The notes: generated from the sequence alone by a model not told the origin. A stretch of 64,000 bases of DNA from Streptomyces lydicus (GCF_000717345.1 NZ_JNZA01000039.1:1-64000); one strand, 5' to 3'. Positions 51,889 through 60,965 are shown, numbered from the stretch's first letter. Numbers and translations are program-made.

Positions 51889-52590
51889 TCACCGGCCGCG
51901 GCGGGGAGCGGTGAAGGTGACGTCGGCGGCCCGGGGGACGATCTCAACCTCGTCGCCCAGGGCCCACTCGGCGGCGCGGGAGGACAGGGCGGCCGGCACC
52001 CGCTCGCTGATCCCGGCCGCCGCGGGGATGTCGTAGGTGGCGTGGGCGTCGTGCGGGAGCACGACCCGGAAGTCGCGGGCCAGCGCGGTGCGGGCGGTCG
52101 CGGCGACGCACATCTCGGAGAGCACCCCGCACAGGGCCAGCGCCCGCACCCCGGCCCCGTCGAGCAGCGCGCCGAGCGGGGTGCCGTCGAAGCCGTCGTC
52201 CTCGCCCTTGCGGATCACGGACTCGCGGGGGCCCGGCTGGACGGGCAGGTGGAGTTCCCAGCCGGGCGTGTGCGGCTCGTCGACGGTGCCGGGCGCGCCG
52301 TCGTTCTGAAGATGGACGACGAGCGCGCCGGCCGCGCGGGCCCGGGCGAGCAGCGCGCGGCCACGGTCGAGCACCCGGGCCGCGTCGGGCACGGCCTCGT
52401 CGCCCGCGACGAAGGCCGTCTGGAGGTCGACGAGAAGCAGCGCCTCGACGGCCTCCGCCGCCCCGGCACCGGTGGCGGCACCGGCAGCGGTGTACTCGGC
52501 CGCAGCGGCGGTGTCGGTAGCGGGAGCGGCCTCGGTGGGAGTGTCGCTGTCGGAAGCGGTGTCGGTACGGGGCACGGGCGTCGCGGTCAT
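51889..52590 (-). CDS. Isochorismatase-like cysteine hydrolase
   Basis: About 233 residues. The N-terminal 45 are Ala/Thr-rich and probably disordered. The hydrolase domain has the D-K-C triad: LLLVDLQTAF, VIRKGEDDGFDGT and GVLSEMCVAATARTAL. Relatives cleave isochorismate, nicotinamide or ureidoacrylate-type amides; the substrate here is unknown. No clear ribosome site marks the start; ATG 52590 or 52599 fit equally. It converges on the lipase gene. Confidence 0.83.
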   Translation of the reverse strand: MTATPVPRTDTASDSDTPTEAAPATDTAAAAEYTAAGAATGAGAAEAVEALLLVDLQTAFVAGDEAVPDAARVLDRGRALLARARAAGALVVHLQNDGAPGTVDEPHTPGWELHLPVQPGPRESVIRKGEDDGFDGTPLGALLDGAGVRALALCGVLSEMCVAATARTALARDFRVVLPHDAHATYDIPAAAGISERVPAALSSRAAEWALGDEVEIVPRAADVTFTAPRRGR

Positions 52591-52884
52591 GGTGACCATG
52601 GTGCGGGGGCGGCCGGGCGGTGCGGGCCGGCCGCGGCGCGATCCGGCCACCGGGGTGCGCGACGCCCTCCCGCCGCCCCAAGCGCCCCCACCCGCCCCTC
52701 TTCCCTCACCAGTCGCGACACCGGGCCGGTCCGCCGCCCGCCCTGTCCGGACACGCGCCGCTGAGCCGTCCGGCCGCACATGGTTGCCAGGGGCATCGAC
52801 CGGGACGGATCATCCGGTAGGACACGTCGTACGCGCGTACGACGCACCGGATGACCGCACACGGACGACGTGAGGAGAGCCACC

Positions 52885-54075
52885 ATGGGAGCAGCCACGG
52901 TCAGCGGCCACTGCGCACCGGGCTTCGACGGCGTACGGGAAGCGTTCGAGCGGAACTTCAGCGAGCACGGCGACGTCGGCGCGGCGGTCGCGGTGACCGT
53001 GGACGGTGAGCCGGTGGTCGACCTGTGGGGCGGTCACGCGGACGCCGGCCGCACCCGCGCGTGGGAGCGCGACACCCTCGTCAACGTCTACTCCACGAGC
53101 AAGGGGATGACCGCGCTGTGCGCCCATCTCCTGGTGGACCGCGGCGAGTTGGACCTCGACGCGCCGGTGGCCCGCTACTGGCCGGAGTTCGCGCAGGCCG
53201 GCAAGCAGGACCTGCCGGTGCGCTGGCTGCTCAGCCACCGGGCCGGTCTGGTCGCGCCCCGCCGGCCGCTCCCGGCCGGGCGCGCCTACGACTGGGACGC
53301 GGTGTGCGCCACCCTGGCCGCCACCGAGCCGTGGTGGCAGCCGGGCACCGCGCAGGGCTACCACGCGGTGACCTTCGGATACCTCGTCGGGGAGGTCGTA
53401 CGGCGGATCACCGGGCAGTCGCTGGGCACGTTCCTGCGCAGCGAGATCACCGGGCCGCTGGGCGCCCGGGTGTTCATCGGCACCCCGGAGGAGGAGCACG
53501 CCTCCTGCGCGGACATGGTCGGGCAGCTGGACGAGGCGCGGCTCGCCGAGCAGTTCCCCGGCGCGCCCAAGCCGCCGTTCACCTCGATCGCCGACCACCC
53601 GCTGGCCGTTCTGATGCTGGCGCTGACCTCCATCCCCACCGGCGACGTCAACAGTGCCGCCTACCGCTCGGCCGAGATCCCGGCGGGCAACGCGCACGCC
53701 TCCGCGCACGGGCTGGCGACCGTCTACGGGGCCCTGGCGGGCGGCCGGCTCGTCGGGCCGGCGACCCTGGAGGCGATGCGCCGCTCCCAGAGCCTGCCCG
53801 GCGAGCCCGACCTGACCATCGACGCGCTCGCGCCGGGCGGCGCCTCGCTGCGCTGGGGGCTGGGCTACATGCTGAACCAGGGGCAGGCCGGGCCCAATCC
53901 GCGGGCCTTCGGACACGGCGGCGCGGGCGGCTCGTACGCCTTCGCCGACCCGGAGAACCGGCTGTCGTACGCGTACACCATGAACAGGTACGGCGGAGGC
54001 ACCACCGGCACCGACCCGCGCAACGGCGGCCTGGTCGCCGCGGTCTACCGGGCGCTGGAGCAGGCCCGGAGCTGA
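52885..54075 (+). CDS. Beta-lactamase-fold serine hydrolase (class C esterase-like)
   Basis: 396 residues. The S-x-x-K motif STSKGM (Ser70, Lys73), LLSHRAGLVAP, a Tyr-containing GYHAVTFGY and FGHGGAGGS near the C-terminus match the class C / EstB-like esterases, which act on esters or D-amino-acid peptides rather than beta-lactams. There is no signal peptide, so it is cytosolic. The ATG has GAGGAGAG 5 bases upstream. Confidence 0.88.
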   Translation: MGAATVSGHCAPGFDGVREAFERNFSEHGDVGAAVAVTVDGEPVVDLWGGHADAGRTRAWERDTLVNVYSTSKGMTALCAHLLVDRGELDLDAPVARYWPEFAQAGKQDLPVRWLLSHRAGLVAPRRPLPAGRAYDWDAVCATLAATEPWWQPGTAQGYHAVTFGYLVGEVVRRITGQSLGTFLRSEITGPLGARVFIGTPEEEHASCADMVGQLDEARLAEQFPGAPKPPFTSIADHPLAVLMLALTSIPTGDVNSAAYRSAEIPAGNAHASAHGLATVYGALAGGRLVGPATLEAMRRSQSLPGEPDLTIDALAPGGASLRWGLGYMLNQGQAGPNPRAFGHGGAGGSYAFADPENRLSYAYTMNRYGGGTTGTDPRNGGLVAAVYRALEQARS

Positions 54076-54162
54076 CGCCGGGGGCCACCCCCGGGCCCCG
54101 GCACCGCCCGGAGAGCTGCGCCCGCGCTTGCGGTTGCACGGCGCAATAATGGGAGGTGCGGC

Positions 54163-54468
54163 ATGCATCCGGCCCCGCTGCGAGTGCGGCGGGCCCGGGG
54201 AGAGGGCGTGGTGACCATGGAACGGGACACCGAGACGGTTCACGAGGCGTATGCGTTCGTCTGCCTGCACTGCGGACACGGCTGGGAAGAGGAATACGAG
54301 ATCCGGCACACCACGGATCTGGCCGGCCACCGGCGCGCCGACTACTTCACCCACGGCGTCCGGGTCGCCTCCCCGCTGACCCGGAACGAATGCCCGTCCT
54401 GCAACCTCGGCCCGATCCGGATCCTGCGCCCCGGCCGGGTGGACGCGGCCCGGACCTACCTGGCCTGA
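54163..54468 (+). CDS. Small zinc-ribbon protein
   Basis: 101 residues. Two Cys pairs (CLHCGHGW near 34 and CPSCNLGPI near 77) form a zinc ribbon. The N-terminus is basic and the ends are unremarkable. A near-perfect ribosome site (GGGAGGTG) 6 bases before the ATG at 54163 decides the start, although an internal ATG (54217) begins the more conserved-looking part. Function unknown; such ribbons bind nucleic acid or other proteins. Confidence 0.75.
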   Translation: MHPAPLRVRRARGEGVVTMERDTETVHEAYAFVCLHCGHGWEEEYEIRHTTDLAGHRRADYFTHGVRVASPLTRNECPSCNLGPIRILRPGRVDAARTYLA

Positions 54469-54496
54469 CCCCGCCCCACCCCTGCCTGATGCCCCG

Positions 54497-55933
54497 TCAC
54501 CAGCCCGTGTACAGCAGGTGGTTGAGCAACAGGGCGAGCACGGCCTGCGCCGCGAGCCAGGGCCGGCGGTGGGCACCGGGCAGCAGGGCGCAGGCCGCCA
54601 GCAGCCACCAGGCGAAGGGCAGCCAGATCCGTTCGGTCTCCGCCTTGCTCATACCGGAGAGGTCGGCGATCAGCACGGCCAGCAGCGCGGCCAGGACGAG
54701 GACGGTCAGACGGTCCGCGGGGCCGGGCGGAGGCCCGGCGGAGGGTCGCAGCCGCCGCAGGGCGGCGGGGGCCGCGGCGAGGGCGCGGCGCACCCCCGCC
54801 ACGGTGGCCGGCCCGGTGATCAGCACGGCGCAGGCGAGGTTGCCCCACACCCAGTACGCGTACGGGCGGACGCCGGCGGCACCCTGGTAGTAGCGCTCGA
54901 CCAGCAGGCGGTACCCCTCCCACCAGTCGAAGCCGGCGAGGGTGAAGGCCACCGCGACGGTCACCGCACCGGCCACCAGCAGCGGCACCGGGCGGGCGTT
55001 CCGGGCGAGCAGCAGCACCGCGGCGGCGGGCAGCACGATCAGGGTGAGGCCGTAGGAGAGGTAGCAGGTCAGGCCGAGGAGGAGGCCCGAGGCCAGGGCG
55101 GCGGCAGCGGGGACGGGGGCGCTCCGCCGGCCACCGCCGGTGCGCCGGGTGGCGGCGAGGGCGAGCAGCGCCAGGCACCAGGCGGCGACCGCGGCGAAGT
55201 AGCCGTCGGCGGAGGTGCCGACCCAGACGGCGGCCGGCGCCAGGACGAGGAACGGCGCGGCCCGGCGGGCGAGCGGCTCATCGGTCAGCGCGCGCAGCGC
55301 GACCAGGACCGCGGCCGCGGCGGAGGTGCCCACCGTGATGCACCAGACGCCGGCCCAGGCGCCGCCGCCCAGACCGATCCGGTCCAGTCCGACGAAGGTG
55401 AGCACCGCGGCCGGCGGGTGCCCGGCCACATGGGCGGGCCAGTGGTCCGGCGCGTTGTTGAGGATGTGTCCGGTGAAGCCGCGCAGCGCCGGCCCCAGGT
55501 CGTCGAAGCGGCGGATGACGGTCAGGTACTCGTACTCCGTGGTCAGGCGGCGGGCGATACCGGTCTGCCAGCCGTCGATCAGGGCCAGCGACCACGTCCA
55601 GGCCATGGCCGCCGCCCAGCAGGCCAGGAGCAGGCCGCGCCAGGGCAGGCGGGCGGCGAGCGGCGGCCCGTAGCCGACGACGAGGACGGCGACGGTCAGG
55701 GCTACGGGGGTGCCGGGCCCCACGTGCGGGAACCAGGAGGCGTACAGCGGCGGCCAGTTGACGTGCAGGCTGCCGTTGGCGTGCTCGATGACGGTGCCGA
55801 TGGCCGCGGCGGCCACGACGAGCAGCAGCCCGGCCGCGGCGGCCAGCACGTCGGCGCGGCGCGCCGCGCGGACCTCGGGGCCGGCGTGGCGGGCCGCGGC
55901 GGCGGGGGCTTCGGAGGTCGGTCGGGGGGTCAC
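54497..55933 (-). CDS. Polytopic membrane protein, GT-C glycosyltransferase-like
   Basis: 478 residues with about twelve membrane helices. A large loop after helix 3 or 4 contains WPAHVAGHPPAAVLTFVGLDR, similar to the HPP-containing loop of dolichol-phosphate-mannose-type GT-C glycosyltransferases and of actinobacterial mannosyltransferase-like proteins. A membrane transferase using a lipid-linked sugar is inferred. It faces the divergent molybdopterin oxidoreductase. The 113-bp gap holds the palindrome CTGACGTCAG (55980-55989), a possible shared operator. Confidence 0.72.
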   Translation of the reverse strand: MTPRPTSEAPAAAARHAGPEVRAARRADVLAAAAGLLLVVAAAAIGTVIEHANGSLHVNWPPLYASWFPHVGPGTPVALTVAVLVVGYGPPLAARLPWRGLLLACWAAAMAWTWSLALIDGWQTGIARRLTTEYEYLTVIRRFDDLGPALRGFTGHILNNAPDHWPAHVAGHPPAAVLTFVGLDRIGLGGGAWAGVWCITVGTSAAAAVLVALRALTDEPLARRAAPFLVLAPAAVWVGTSADGYFAAVAAWCLALLALAATRRTGGGRRSAPVPAAAALASGLLLGLTCYLSYGLTLIVLPAAAVLLLARNARPVPLLVAGAVTVAVAFTLAGFDWWEGYRLLVERYYQGAAGVRPYAYWVWGNLACAVLITGPATVAGVRRALAAAPAALRRLRPSAGPPPGPADRLTVLVLAALLAVLIADLSGMSKAETERIWLPFAWWLLAACALLPGAHRRPWLAAQAVLALLLNHLLYTGW

Positions 55934-55979
55934 ACCGGCACGCTAGGCCGCGGGGCGGGCGGCGGGGCGCGCCGATCCG

Positions 55980-55989
55980 CTGACGTCAG
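55980..55989. promoter_or_regulatory. Palindrome CTGACGTCAG between divergent genes
   Basis: A perfect 10-bp palindrome in the short gap between the GT-C-like gene and the molybdopterin oxidoreductase. It could serve both directions. Confidence 0.35.
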
Positions 55990-56046
55990 AGTTTCGTCAT
56001 GGGTCGTAGCCTCCTCGGCACAGGGTGTGCGGCATACCTTCGGGGC

Positions 56047-57297
56047 ATGGGCGCCTCTCACCTCACTCCCCCGACCTCGCCGTCGTTCTGGCGCAGCCCC
56101 TTGCGCGGCCCGCGGCTGACCGCGCTGCTCGGCGTGGTGCTGCTGGCCGGCATCACGCTGCTGTTCGTCACCGGCCTGCTGTCGTACGCCGCGTACAACC
56201 CGGACCTGGCCGGCGGCGTCAACGACAAGACGCCCGGCAAGGGCCTGCTCGGCTTCTACCTCTTCAGCTGGCCGACCGGCCCGTACTGGCTCTACCGGCT
56301 CACCCAGGGCCTGCACGTGACCGTCGGCGTCGCGCTGGTGCCCGTCCTGCTGGCGAAGCTGTGGTCGGTGATCCCGAAGCTGTTCACCCTGCCGCCGGCC
56401 CGGTCGCTCGGACACGCGATGGAGCGGCTGTCCCTCCTGCTGCTGGTCGGCGGGGCGCTCTTCGAGTTCGCCACCGGCCTGCTCAACATCCAGCTGGAGT
56501 ACGTCTTCCCCGGGTCCTTCTACCCCCTGCACTTCTACGGCGCCTGGGTGTTCATCGGCGCGTTCGTCGCGCACGTCGCGCTGCGGCTGCCGCGGACCGT
56601 GCGGGCCGTGCGGGAACGCACCGACCCGGCGCCGGACGCCGACGACACCGGGCTCGTGGCCCCTCGCCCGGACCCGCCGACGGTGTCCCGGCGCGGCGCG
56701 CTGGGGCTGGTCGGCGCCGGCTCGCTGCTGCTGCTCGCGACGACCGCCGGGCAGAGCATCGGCGGGTGGTGGCGGCGTACCGCGCTGCTGGCGCCGCACG
56801 GCGGGCGCGACCCGGGCAGCGGGCCGAACGGCTTCCAGATCAACAAGTCCGCCGCCGCGGTCGGGATCCGGGAGCAGGACACCGGTGCGGACTGGCGGCT
56901 GACGGTCGAGGGCGGCGGCCGCCGGGTACGGCTGGACCGCGCCGGGCTGCTGCGGCTGCCGCAGCACACCTCGGCACTGCCGATCGCCTGTGTGGAGGGC
57001 TGGTCCACCGACAACCAGCAGTGGGGCGGGGTGCGGCTGCGGGACCTCGCGGCGCTGGTGGGGTTCGAGGGGGAGCCGCCCGGTGTGGTGGTGGAGTCGC
57101 TGCAACTGCGCGGCGCGTTCCGGCGGGCCGCGCTCAGCGCGCACCAGGTGCGCGATCCGCGGTCGCTGCTCGCCCTGCGGGTCGGCGGGGCCGAGCTGTC
57201 CGCCGACCACGGCCACCCGGCGCGGATCATCGTCCCGGCCGCGCCCGGGGTGCTCAACACCAAGTGGGTCTCGCGGCTGACGTTCGGGGAGTGGTGA
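56047..57297 (+). CDS. Membrane-anchored molybdopterin oxidoreductase (sulfite-oxidase fold)
   Basis: 416 residues. Residues 15-190 hold about five membrane helices with His residues in helices (LHVTVGV, LHFYGAWVFIGAFVAHVAL), resembling a cytochrome-b-like domain. The C-terminal half (about 270-410) is a sulfite-oxidase-type molybdopterin domain: PIACVEGWSTDNQQWGG holds the Mo-ligating Cys, then VRLRDL and STLV-type turns. It resembles YedY/MsrP-like and SorT-like enzymes but with its own membrane domain. A twin-Arg-like SRRGALGLVGAG precedes the catalytic half. Substrate unknown. No strong ribosome site; ATG 56047 chosen over 55999. Confidence 0.82.
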   Translation: MGASHLTPPTSPSFWRSPLRGPRLTALLGVVLLAGITLLFVTGLLSYAAYNPDLAGGVNDKTPGKGLLGFYLFSWPTGPYWLYRLTQGLHVTVGVALVPVLLAKLWSVIPKLFTLPPARSLGHAMERLSLLLLVGGALFEFATGLLNIQLEYVFPGSFYPLHFYGAWVFIGAFVAHVALRLPRTVRAVRERTDPAPDADDTGLVAPRPDPPTVSRRGALGLVGAGSLLLLATTAGQSIGGWWRRTALLAPHGGRDPGSGPNGFQINKSAAAVGIREQDTGADWRLTVEGGGRRVRLDRAGLLRLPQHTSALPIACVEGWSTDNQQWGGVRLRDLAALVGFEGEPPGVVVESLQLRGAFRRAALSAHQVRDPRSLLALRVGGAELSADHGHPARIIVPAAPGVLNTKWVSRLTFGEW

Positions 57298-57866
57298 CGG
57301 TGGTGCGGATGCGGTGGCGCGAACGCGCGCGGCGGGTACGGCAGTTGCTGTCCGGTCATCACTGGTGCGGCGAGGGGTCGTTGCATCTGCTGCTGATGCT
57401 CGCCTCGTTCGCGCTCACCGCCTACGCGGGGCTGCGGCTGCTGGCCGGCGGGCAGTGGCCCCTGGTGGTGGTCTGGTTCGCCGGGGCGGCCCTGCTGCAC
57501 GACCTCGTGCTGCTGCCGCTGTACGCGCTGGCCGACCGGGCGCTGGCCCGGTACACGGCGGCCCGCGGCGGGCACCGGGCCTGGACCGCGTACGTCCGGG
57601 TCCCCGCCGCGCTCTCCGCGCTGCTGCTCCTGGTGTGGTTCCCGCTGATCGCGCCCTCGGCGGGCAGCGCGGCGCACTACGAGGCCGCGACCGGCCTGCC
57701 CGCCGGGGTGTTCCTGCCCCGCTGGCTGCTGCTCACCGCCGCGCTGTTCGCACTCTCCGCGGTGTGGCTGCTGTGCCGTACGGCCGCCGCCCGGCGGGCC
57801 GGGACCGGGGCGGTACGCCGCCGGCGCAGGGCGACGAAGCAGCGTTCCGCGCCGCCCGGCGACTGA
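57294..57866 (+). CDS. Hypothetical membrane protein coupled to the oxidoreductase
   Basis: 190 residues with four membrane helices (about 30-50, 55-75, 100-120, 140-160), one carrying HDLVLLPLYALADR, and a basic C-terminus (RRRRRATKQR). Its GTG overlaps the stop of the oxidoreductase gene (GTGA), implying coupled translation and a joint function. Its last 190 bases overlap the end of the opposite methyltransferase frame. Confidence 0.72.
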   Translation: MTVVRMRWRERARRVRQLLSGHHWCGEGSLHLLLMLASFALTAYAGLRLLAGGQWPLVVVWFAGAALLHDLVLLPLYALADRALARYTAARGGHRAWTAYVRVPAALSALLLLVWFPLIAPSAGSAAHYEAATGLPAGVFLPRWLLLTAALFALSAVWLLCRTAAARRAGTGAVRRRRRATKQRSAPPGD

Positions 57867-58519
57867 TCCGGCGGACCGGCGACGGACCACTGCTCGACGG
57901 CGGTCCAGCCGGTGGCCGCGGCGTGCCGCAGCAGGGCGGGGGTACCGACCCGGGCCCAGGGGAACGGCTCGCCCGGTGTGCGGGAGCCGCCGGGGCAGCC
58001 GCGTTCGACCCGCACCTGGACGCGTTCGTCGAGGTCCGCCGGGGTGGTCTCCACGAGGAGCAGACCGGACCGGCCGACGAGTTCGGCGCTCCGGGCGAGG
58101 AGGGCGCGCGGGTCGCCGCCGATGCCGATGTTGCCGTCGAGGAGCAGGGCGGTGCCCCACCTCCCCTCGTCCGGCAGGGGGTCGAAGACCGAGCGGTGCA
58201 GTGCGGTGCCGCCGGTCGCGGCGGTGCGGGCCACCGCGGCCGGGCTGACGTCGATGCCGAGCGCCCGCCGGCCCCGCGCGGCGAGCGCGGCGACCAGCCG
58301 TCCGGGGCCGCAGCCGATGTCGAGGACGGCGCCCTCGCAGCGGCGCAGCGCGGAGCGGTCGGCGGCGTCCGGCCCGGCACACCAGCGCTCGACCTCCAGC
58401 GGCAGCAGCCAGCCGTCGCTGCGGCGCAGGAAGAGCGGACCGCGTCCGCTGCGGAGCGCCTCGGCGTACGGGTCGGCGCCCCAGGAGGCGGTGGCCGTGG
58501 CCGGCGCGACGGCGCTCAT
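57677..58519 (-). CDS. Class I SAM-dependent methyltransferase with extended C-terminus
   Basis: 280 residues. VLDIGCGPGRLVAAL (about 68-82) is motif I, and ALGIDVSPAAV the following acidic strand. The normal domain appears to end around RCFVALRRRR (about 230). The last 50 residues are Arg/Ser/Ala-rich and read through the antisense of the neighbouring membrane gene, so the ancestral stop may have been lost. The ATG overlaps the stop of the DUF2064 gene. It is third in an operon with two sugar-nucleotide/glycosyl genes, so the methyl acceptor may be a sugar or lipid. Confidence 0.8.
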   Translation of the reverse strand: MSAVAPATATASWGADPYAEALRSGRGPLFLRRSDGWLLPLEVERWCAGPDAADRSALRRCEGAVLDIGCGPGRLVAALAARGRRALGIDVSPAAVARTAATGGTALHRSVFDPLPDEGRWGTALLLDGNIGIGGDPRALLARSAELVGRSGLLLVETTPADLDERVQVRVERGCPGGSRTPGEPFPWARVGTPALLRHAAATGWTAVEQWSVAGPPDQSPGGAERCFVALRRRRTAPVPARRAAAVRHSSHTAESANSAAVSSSQRGRNTPAGRPVAAS

Positions 58520-59190
58520 CGGCGGGCGCCCGGCCGCAGCCGGGCCAGGGTGGCGGCGAACCGGCCGTCGGGCGCGGCGGCCGCGACCCGCTCGGCGTCG
58601 TCCGCGGTGTCCACGTCGCACAGCGGCGGCAGGTCCCGCACCCGGAGCCCGGCGGCGGTCAGCCGGGCGCGCTGGGCGGCGCCGGTGCGGTCGGTGGACA
58701 TGGGGACGCCCCGCAGCAGCCGGGGGTCGGGGACGGCCAGGCCGAGCGCCCAGAATCCGCCGTCCTCGGCCGCCCCGAACCAGGCGTCGCAGCCGTCCCA
58801 GGCGCCGCGGCGCAGGGCGGGGGCGAGGAGGTCCGGGGTGACCTGCGGGGTGTCCATACCGATCAGCAGGGTCGGGCCGGCGCTGCCGGCGAAGGCCGCG
58901 GCGAGCCGCTCGTCGAGGCCGCCGGCGCACTGCGGCCGGACGTCGAAGCCGGCCGGCAGCCACCGCCCGGGCCGGCCGTCGAGCACCACCACGCGCCGCA
59001 GGGCGGGCATGGCGCGAACGGCCCGCAAGGTGTCGTGCAGCGCGGCCTCGGCCAACTCGGCGGCCTCCTCGGGGGTGTAGGGCGGGGTGAGGCGGGTCTT
59101 GACCCGGCCCGGCACCGGTTCCTTGGCGATGACCAGGACCGTCGTCGGTCCGGTGACGGCCCGCGCGCGGTGCTCCGCGGCCCCGGTCAT
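58516..59190 (-). CDS. DUF2064/TIGR04282-type glycosyltransferase
   Basis: 224 residues with a nucleotide-diphospho-sugar transferase fold: VLVIAKEPVPGRVKTRL (about 17-33), LLIGMDTPQVTPDLL (the DxP-like motif) and GAAEDGGFWALGL. The family was named from an arsenosugar pathway in some bacteria, but in actinobacteria it is broader. Start and end overlap both neighbours by four bases (ATGA), giving a tight operon with the epimerase-glycosyltransferase gene before it and the methyltransferase after it. Confidence 0.85.
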   Translation of the reverse strand: MTGAAEHRARAVTGPTTVLVIAKEPVPGRVKTRLTPPYTPEEAAELAEAALHDTLRAVRAMPALRRVVVLDGRPGRWLPAGFDVRPQCAGGLDERLAAAFAGSAGPTLLIGMDTPQVTPDLLAPALRRGAWDGCDAWFGAAEDGGFWALGLAVPDPRLLRGVPMSTDRTGAAQRARLTAAGLRVRDLPPLCDVDTADDAERVAAAAPDGRFAATLARLRPGARR

Positions 59191-60965
59191 CGGGTCGTCG
59201 TCCGCTGCGTACGGGGCGGGAGCGGCGGCTGGTTGAGCACGTCGCGCATGTCGCGGACCGCCTGCCAGGTGCCGCGCCAGGTGCCGGTGACCTTCGAACG
59301 GCCGGTGCGCGGGCGGTAGGGCACCTCGCGCTCCTCGATGCGCCAGCCGGCGTCGGCGGCCCGTACGACCATCTGGAGGGGGTAGCCGCTGCGCCGGTCG
59401 GTGAGGCCGAGGTCGAGCAGCGCGGTGCGCCGGGCGGCGCGCAGCGGCCCGAGGTCGCCCAGCCGCAGCCCGGTGCGCCGGCGCAGCATCCGGGTCAGTG
59501 CGAGGTTGCCGGCCCGGGCGTGCGGCGGCCAGGCGCCGCGGCCCTCGGGGCGGCGACGGCCCAGCACCAGGTCGCTCTCGCCGGCGCCCACCGCGCCGGC
59601 GAAGGGCACGAGCAGCGCGGGGTCGAGCGAGGCGTCGCAGTCGCAGAAGCAGACGATGTCCGCCTCGGCGGCCAGCAGTCCGGCGTGGCAGGCGGCGCCG
59701 AAGCCGCGGCGGGGTTCGTGGACGACGGTGGCGCCGAGGTCGCGGGCGAGTTCGGCGGAGCCGTCGGTGGAACCGTTGTCGACGACGATCGCCCGCCACC
59801 CGCGGGGGATGCGCCCCAGGACCCAGGGCAGTGCGCCGGCCTCGTCCAGACAGGGCAGCACGACGTCCACCGGGGCGGGGCGGGCGGCGGCGGTCAGGCG
59901 GGCGGCGGGACGGGCCGGCGCCCGCATCTCCTCCCGCGCGAACTCCGCCATCCCCTCGGCGAAGCCGGTCTCCGCCCGCCAGCCGAGGTCCTCGGCGATC
60001 CGCCGCGACGACGCGGTGATGTGCCGTACGTCGCCCAGCCGGTACTCCCCGGTCACCACCGGCGCCGGCCCGCCGTACGCGTCCGCCAGGGCGCGGGCCA
60101 TCTCCCCGACGGTGTGCGGCTGCCCGCTGCCGGTGTTGTACGCGGTCAGGGTGCCCGCCGTCCGGTCCGGCAGCGCCTCCAGGGCCACCGCGTTGGCCGC
60201 CGCGATGTCGCGTACGTGGATGAAGTCCCGCCGCTGCCCGCCGTCCTCATAGACCGTCGGCGCCTCGCCGCGGGCCAGCGCCGAGCGGAAGAAGGAGGCG
60301 ACGCCGGCGTACGGGGTGTCGCGCGGCATCCCGGGCCCGTAGACGTTGTGGTAGCGCAGCGAGACGGCCCGGCCGCCGGTCGCCCGCGCCCAGGAGGCGG
60401 CCAGGTGTTCCTGGGCGAGCTTGGTCGCCGCGTACACGTTGCGCGGGTCGCCGGGCGCGTCCTCGTCCACCAGGCCCGGCCGCAACGGCGCGCCGCAGAG
60501 CGGGCAGCGTGGCTCGAACCGGCCGGCGTCGAGGTCGGCGACGGTCCGCGGGCCGGGCCGCACCGCGCCGTGCTCGGGACAGGTGTAGCGGCCCTCCCCG
60601 TAGACCACCATCGATCCGGCGAGCACCAGCCGGCGGACGTCCGCGGCGGCCATGGCGGCCAGCAGGACGGCCGTGCCCAGGTCGTTGCAGCCGACGTATT
60701 CAGGCGCGTCCGCGAAGTCCTTGCCCAGGCCCACCATCGCCGCCTGGTGGCAGACCGCGTCGACACCGGCCAGTGCCGCGTCGACGGCCGCCCGGTCCCG
60801 CAGGTCCGCGACGATCCGCTGCTCGCCCGGGTGCGGCGGCGGGGGCTCGGGGTGGGCCGAGGGCAGCAGGGCGTCGAACACGACGGGTTCGTGGCCGCGG
60901 GCGAGGAGCGCCTCGACGACCCGCGAACCGATGAATCCGGCGCCGCCGGTGACCAGTACTCGCAT
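59187..60965 (-). CDS. NAD-dependent sugar epimerase fused to family 2 glycosyltransferase
   Basis: 592 residues. The first 350 are an extended SDR epimerase/dehydratase: GGAGFIG near the start and YAATK catalytic pair. A zinc-ribbon-like insert (YTCPEHG and RCPLCGAP) sits between them. Residues about 370-590 are a GT-A glycosyltransferase of family 2: VVLPCLDEAGALPWVL, DNGSTDGS and CDCDASLDP with DxD. One polypeptide may thus make and transfer a sugar, probably onto polyprenyl phosphate. ATG 60965 is preceded 7 bases away by TAGCGT and no ribosome site, suggesting a leaderless mRNA; GTG 60974 is the alternative. Confidence 0.85.
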   Translation of the reverse strand: MRVLVTGGAGFIGSRVVEALLARGHEPVVFDALLPSAHPEPPPPHPGEQRIVADLRDRAAVDAALAGVDAVCHQAAMVGLGKDFADAPEYVGCNDLGTAVLLAAMAAADVRRLVLAGSMVVYGEGRYTCPEHGAVRPGPRTVADLDAGRFEPRCPLCGAPLRPGLVDEDAPGDPRNVYAATKLAQEHLAASWARATGGRAVSLRYHNVYGPGMPRDTPYAGVASFFRSALARGEAPTVYEDGGQRRDFIHVRDIAAANAVALEALPDRTAGTLTAYNTGSGQPHTVGEMARALADAYGGPAPVVTGEYRLGDVRHITASSRRIAEDLGWRAETGFAEGMAEFAREEMRAPARPAARLTAAARPAPVDVVLPCLDEAGALPWVLGRIPRGWRAIVVDNGSTDGSAELARDLGATVVHEPRRGFGAACHAGLLAAEADIVCFCDCDASLDPALLVPFAGAVGAGESDLVLGRRRPEGRGAWPPHARAGNLALTRMLRRRTGLRLGDLGPLRAARRTALLDLGLTDRRSGYPLQMVVRAADAGWRIEEREVPYRPRTGRSKVTGTWRGTWQAVRDMRDVLNQPPLPPRTQRTTTR

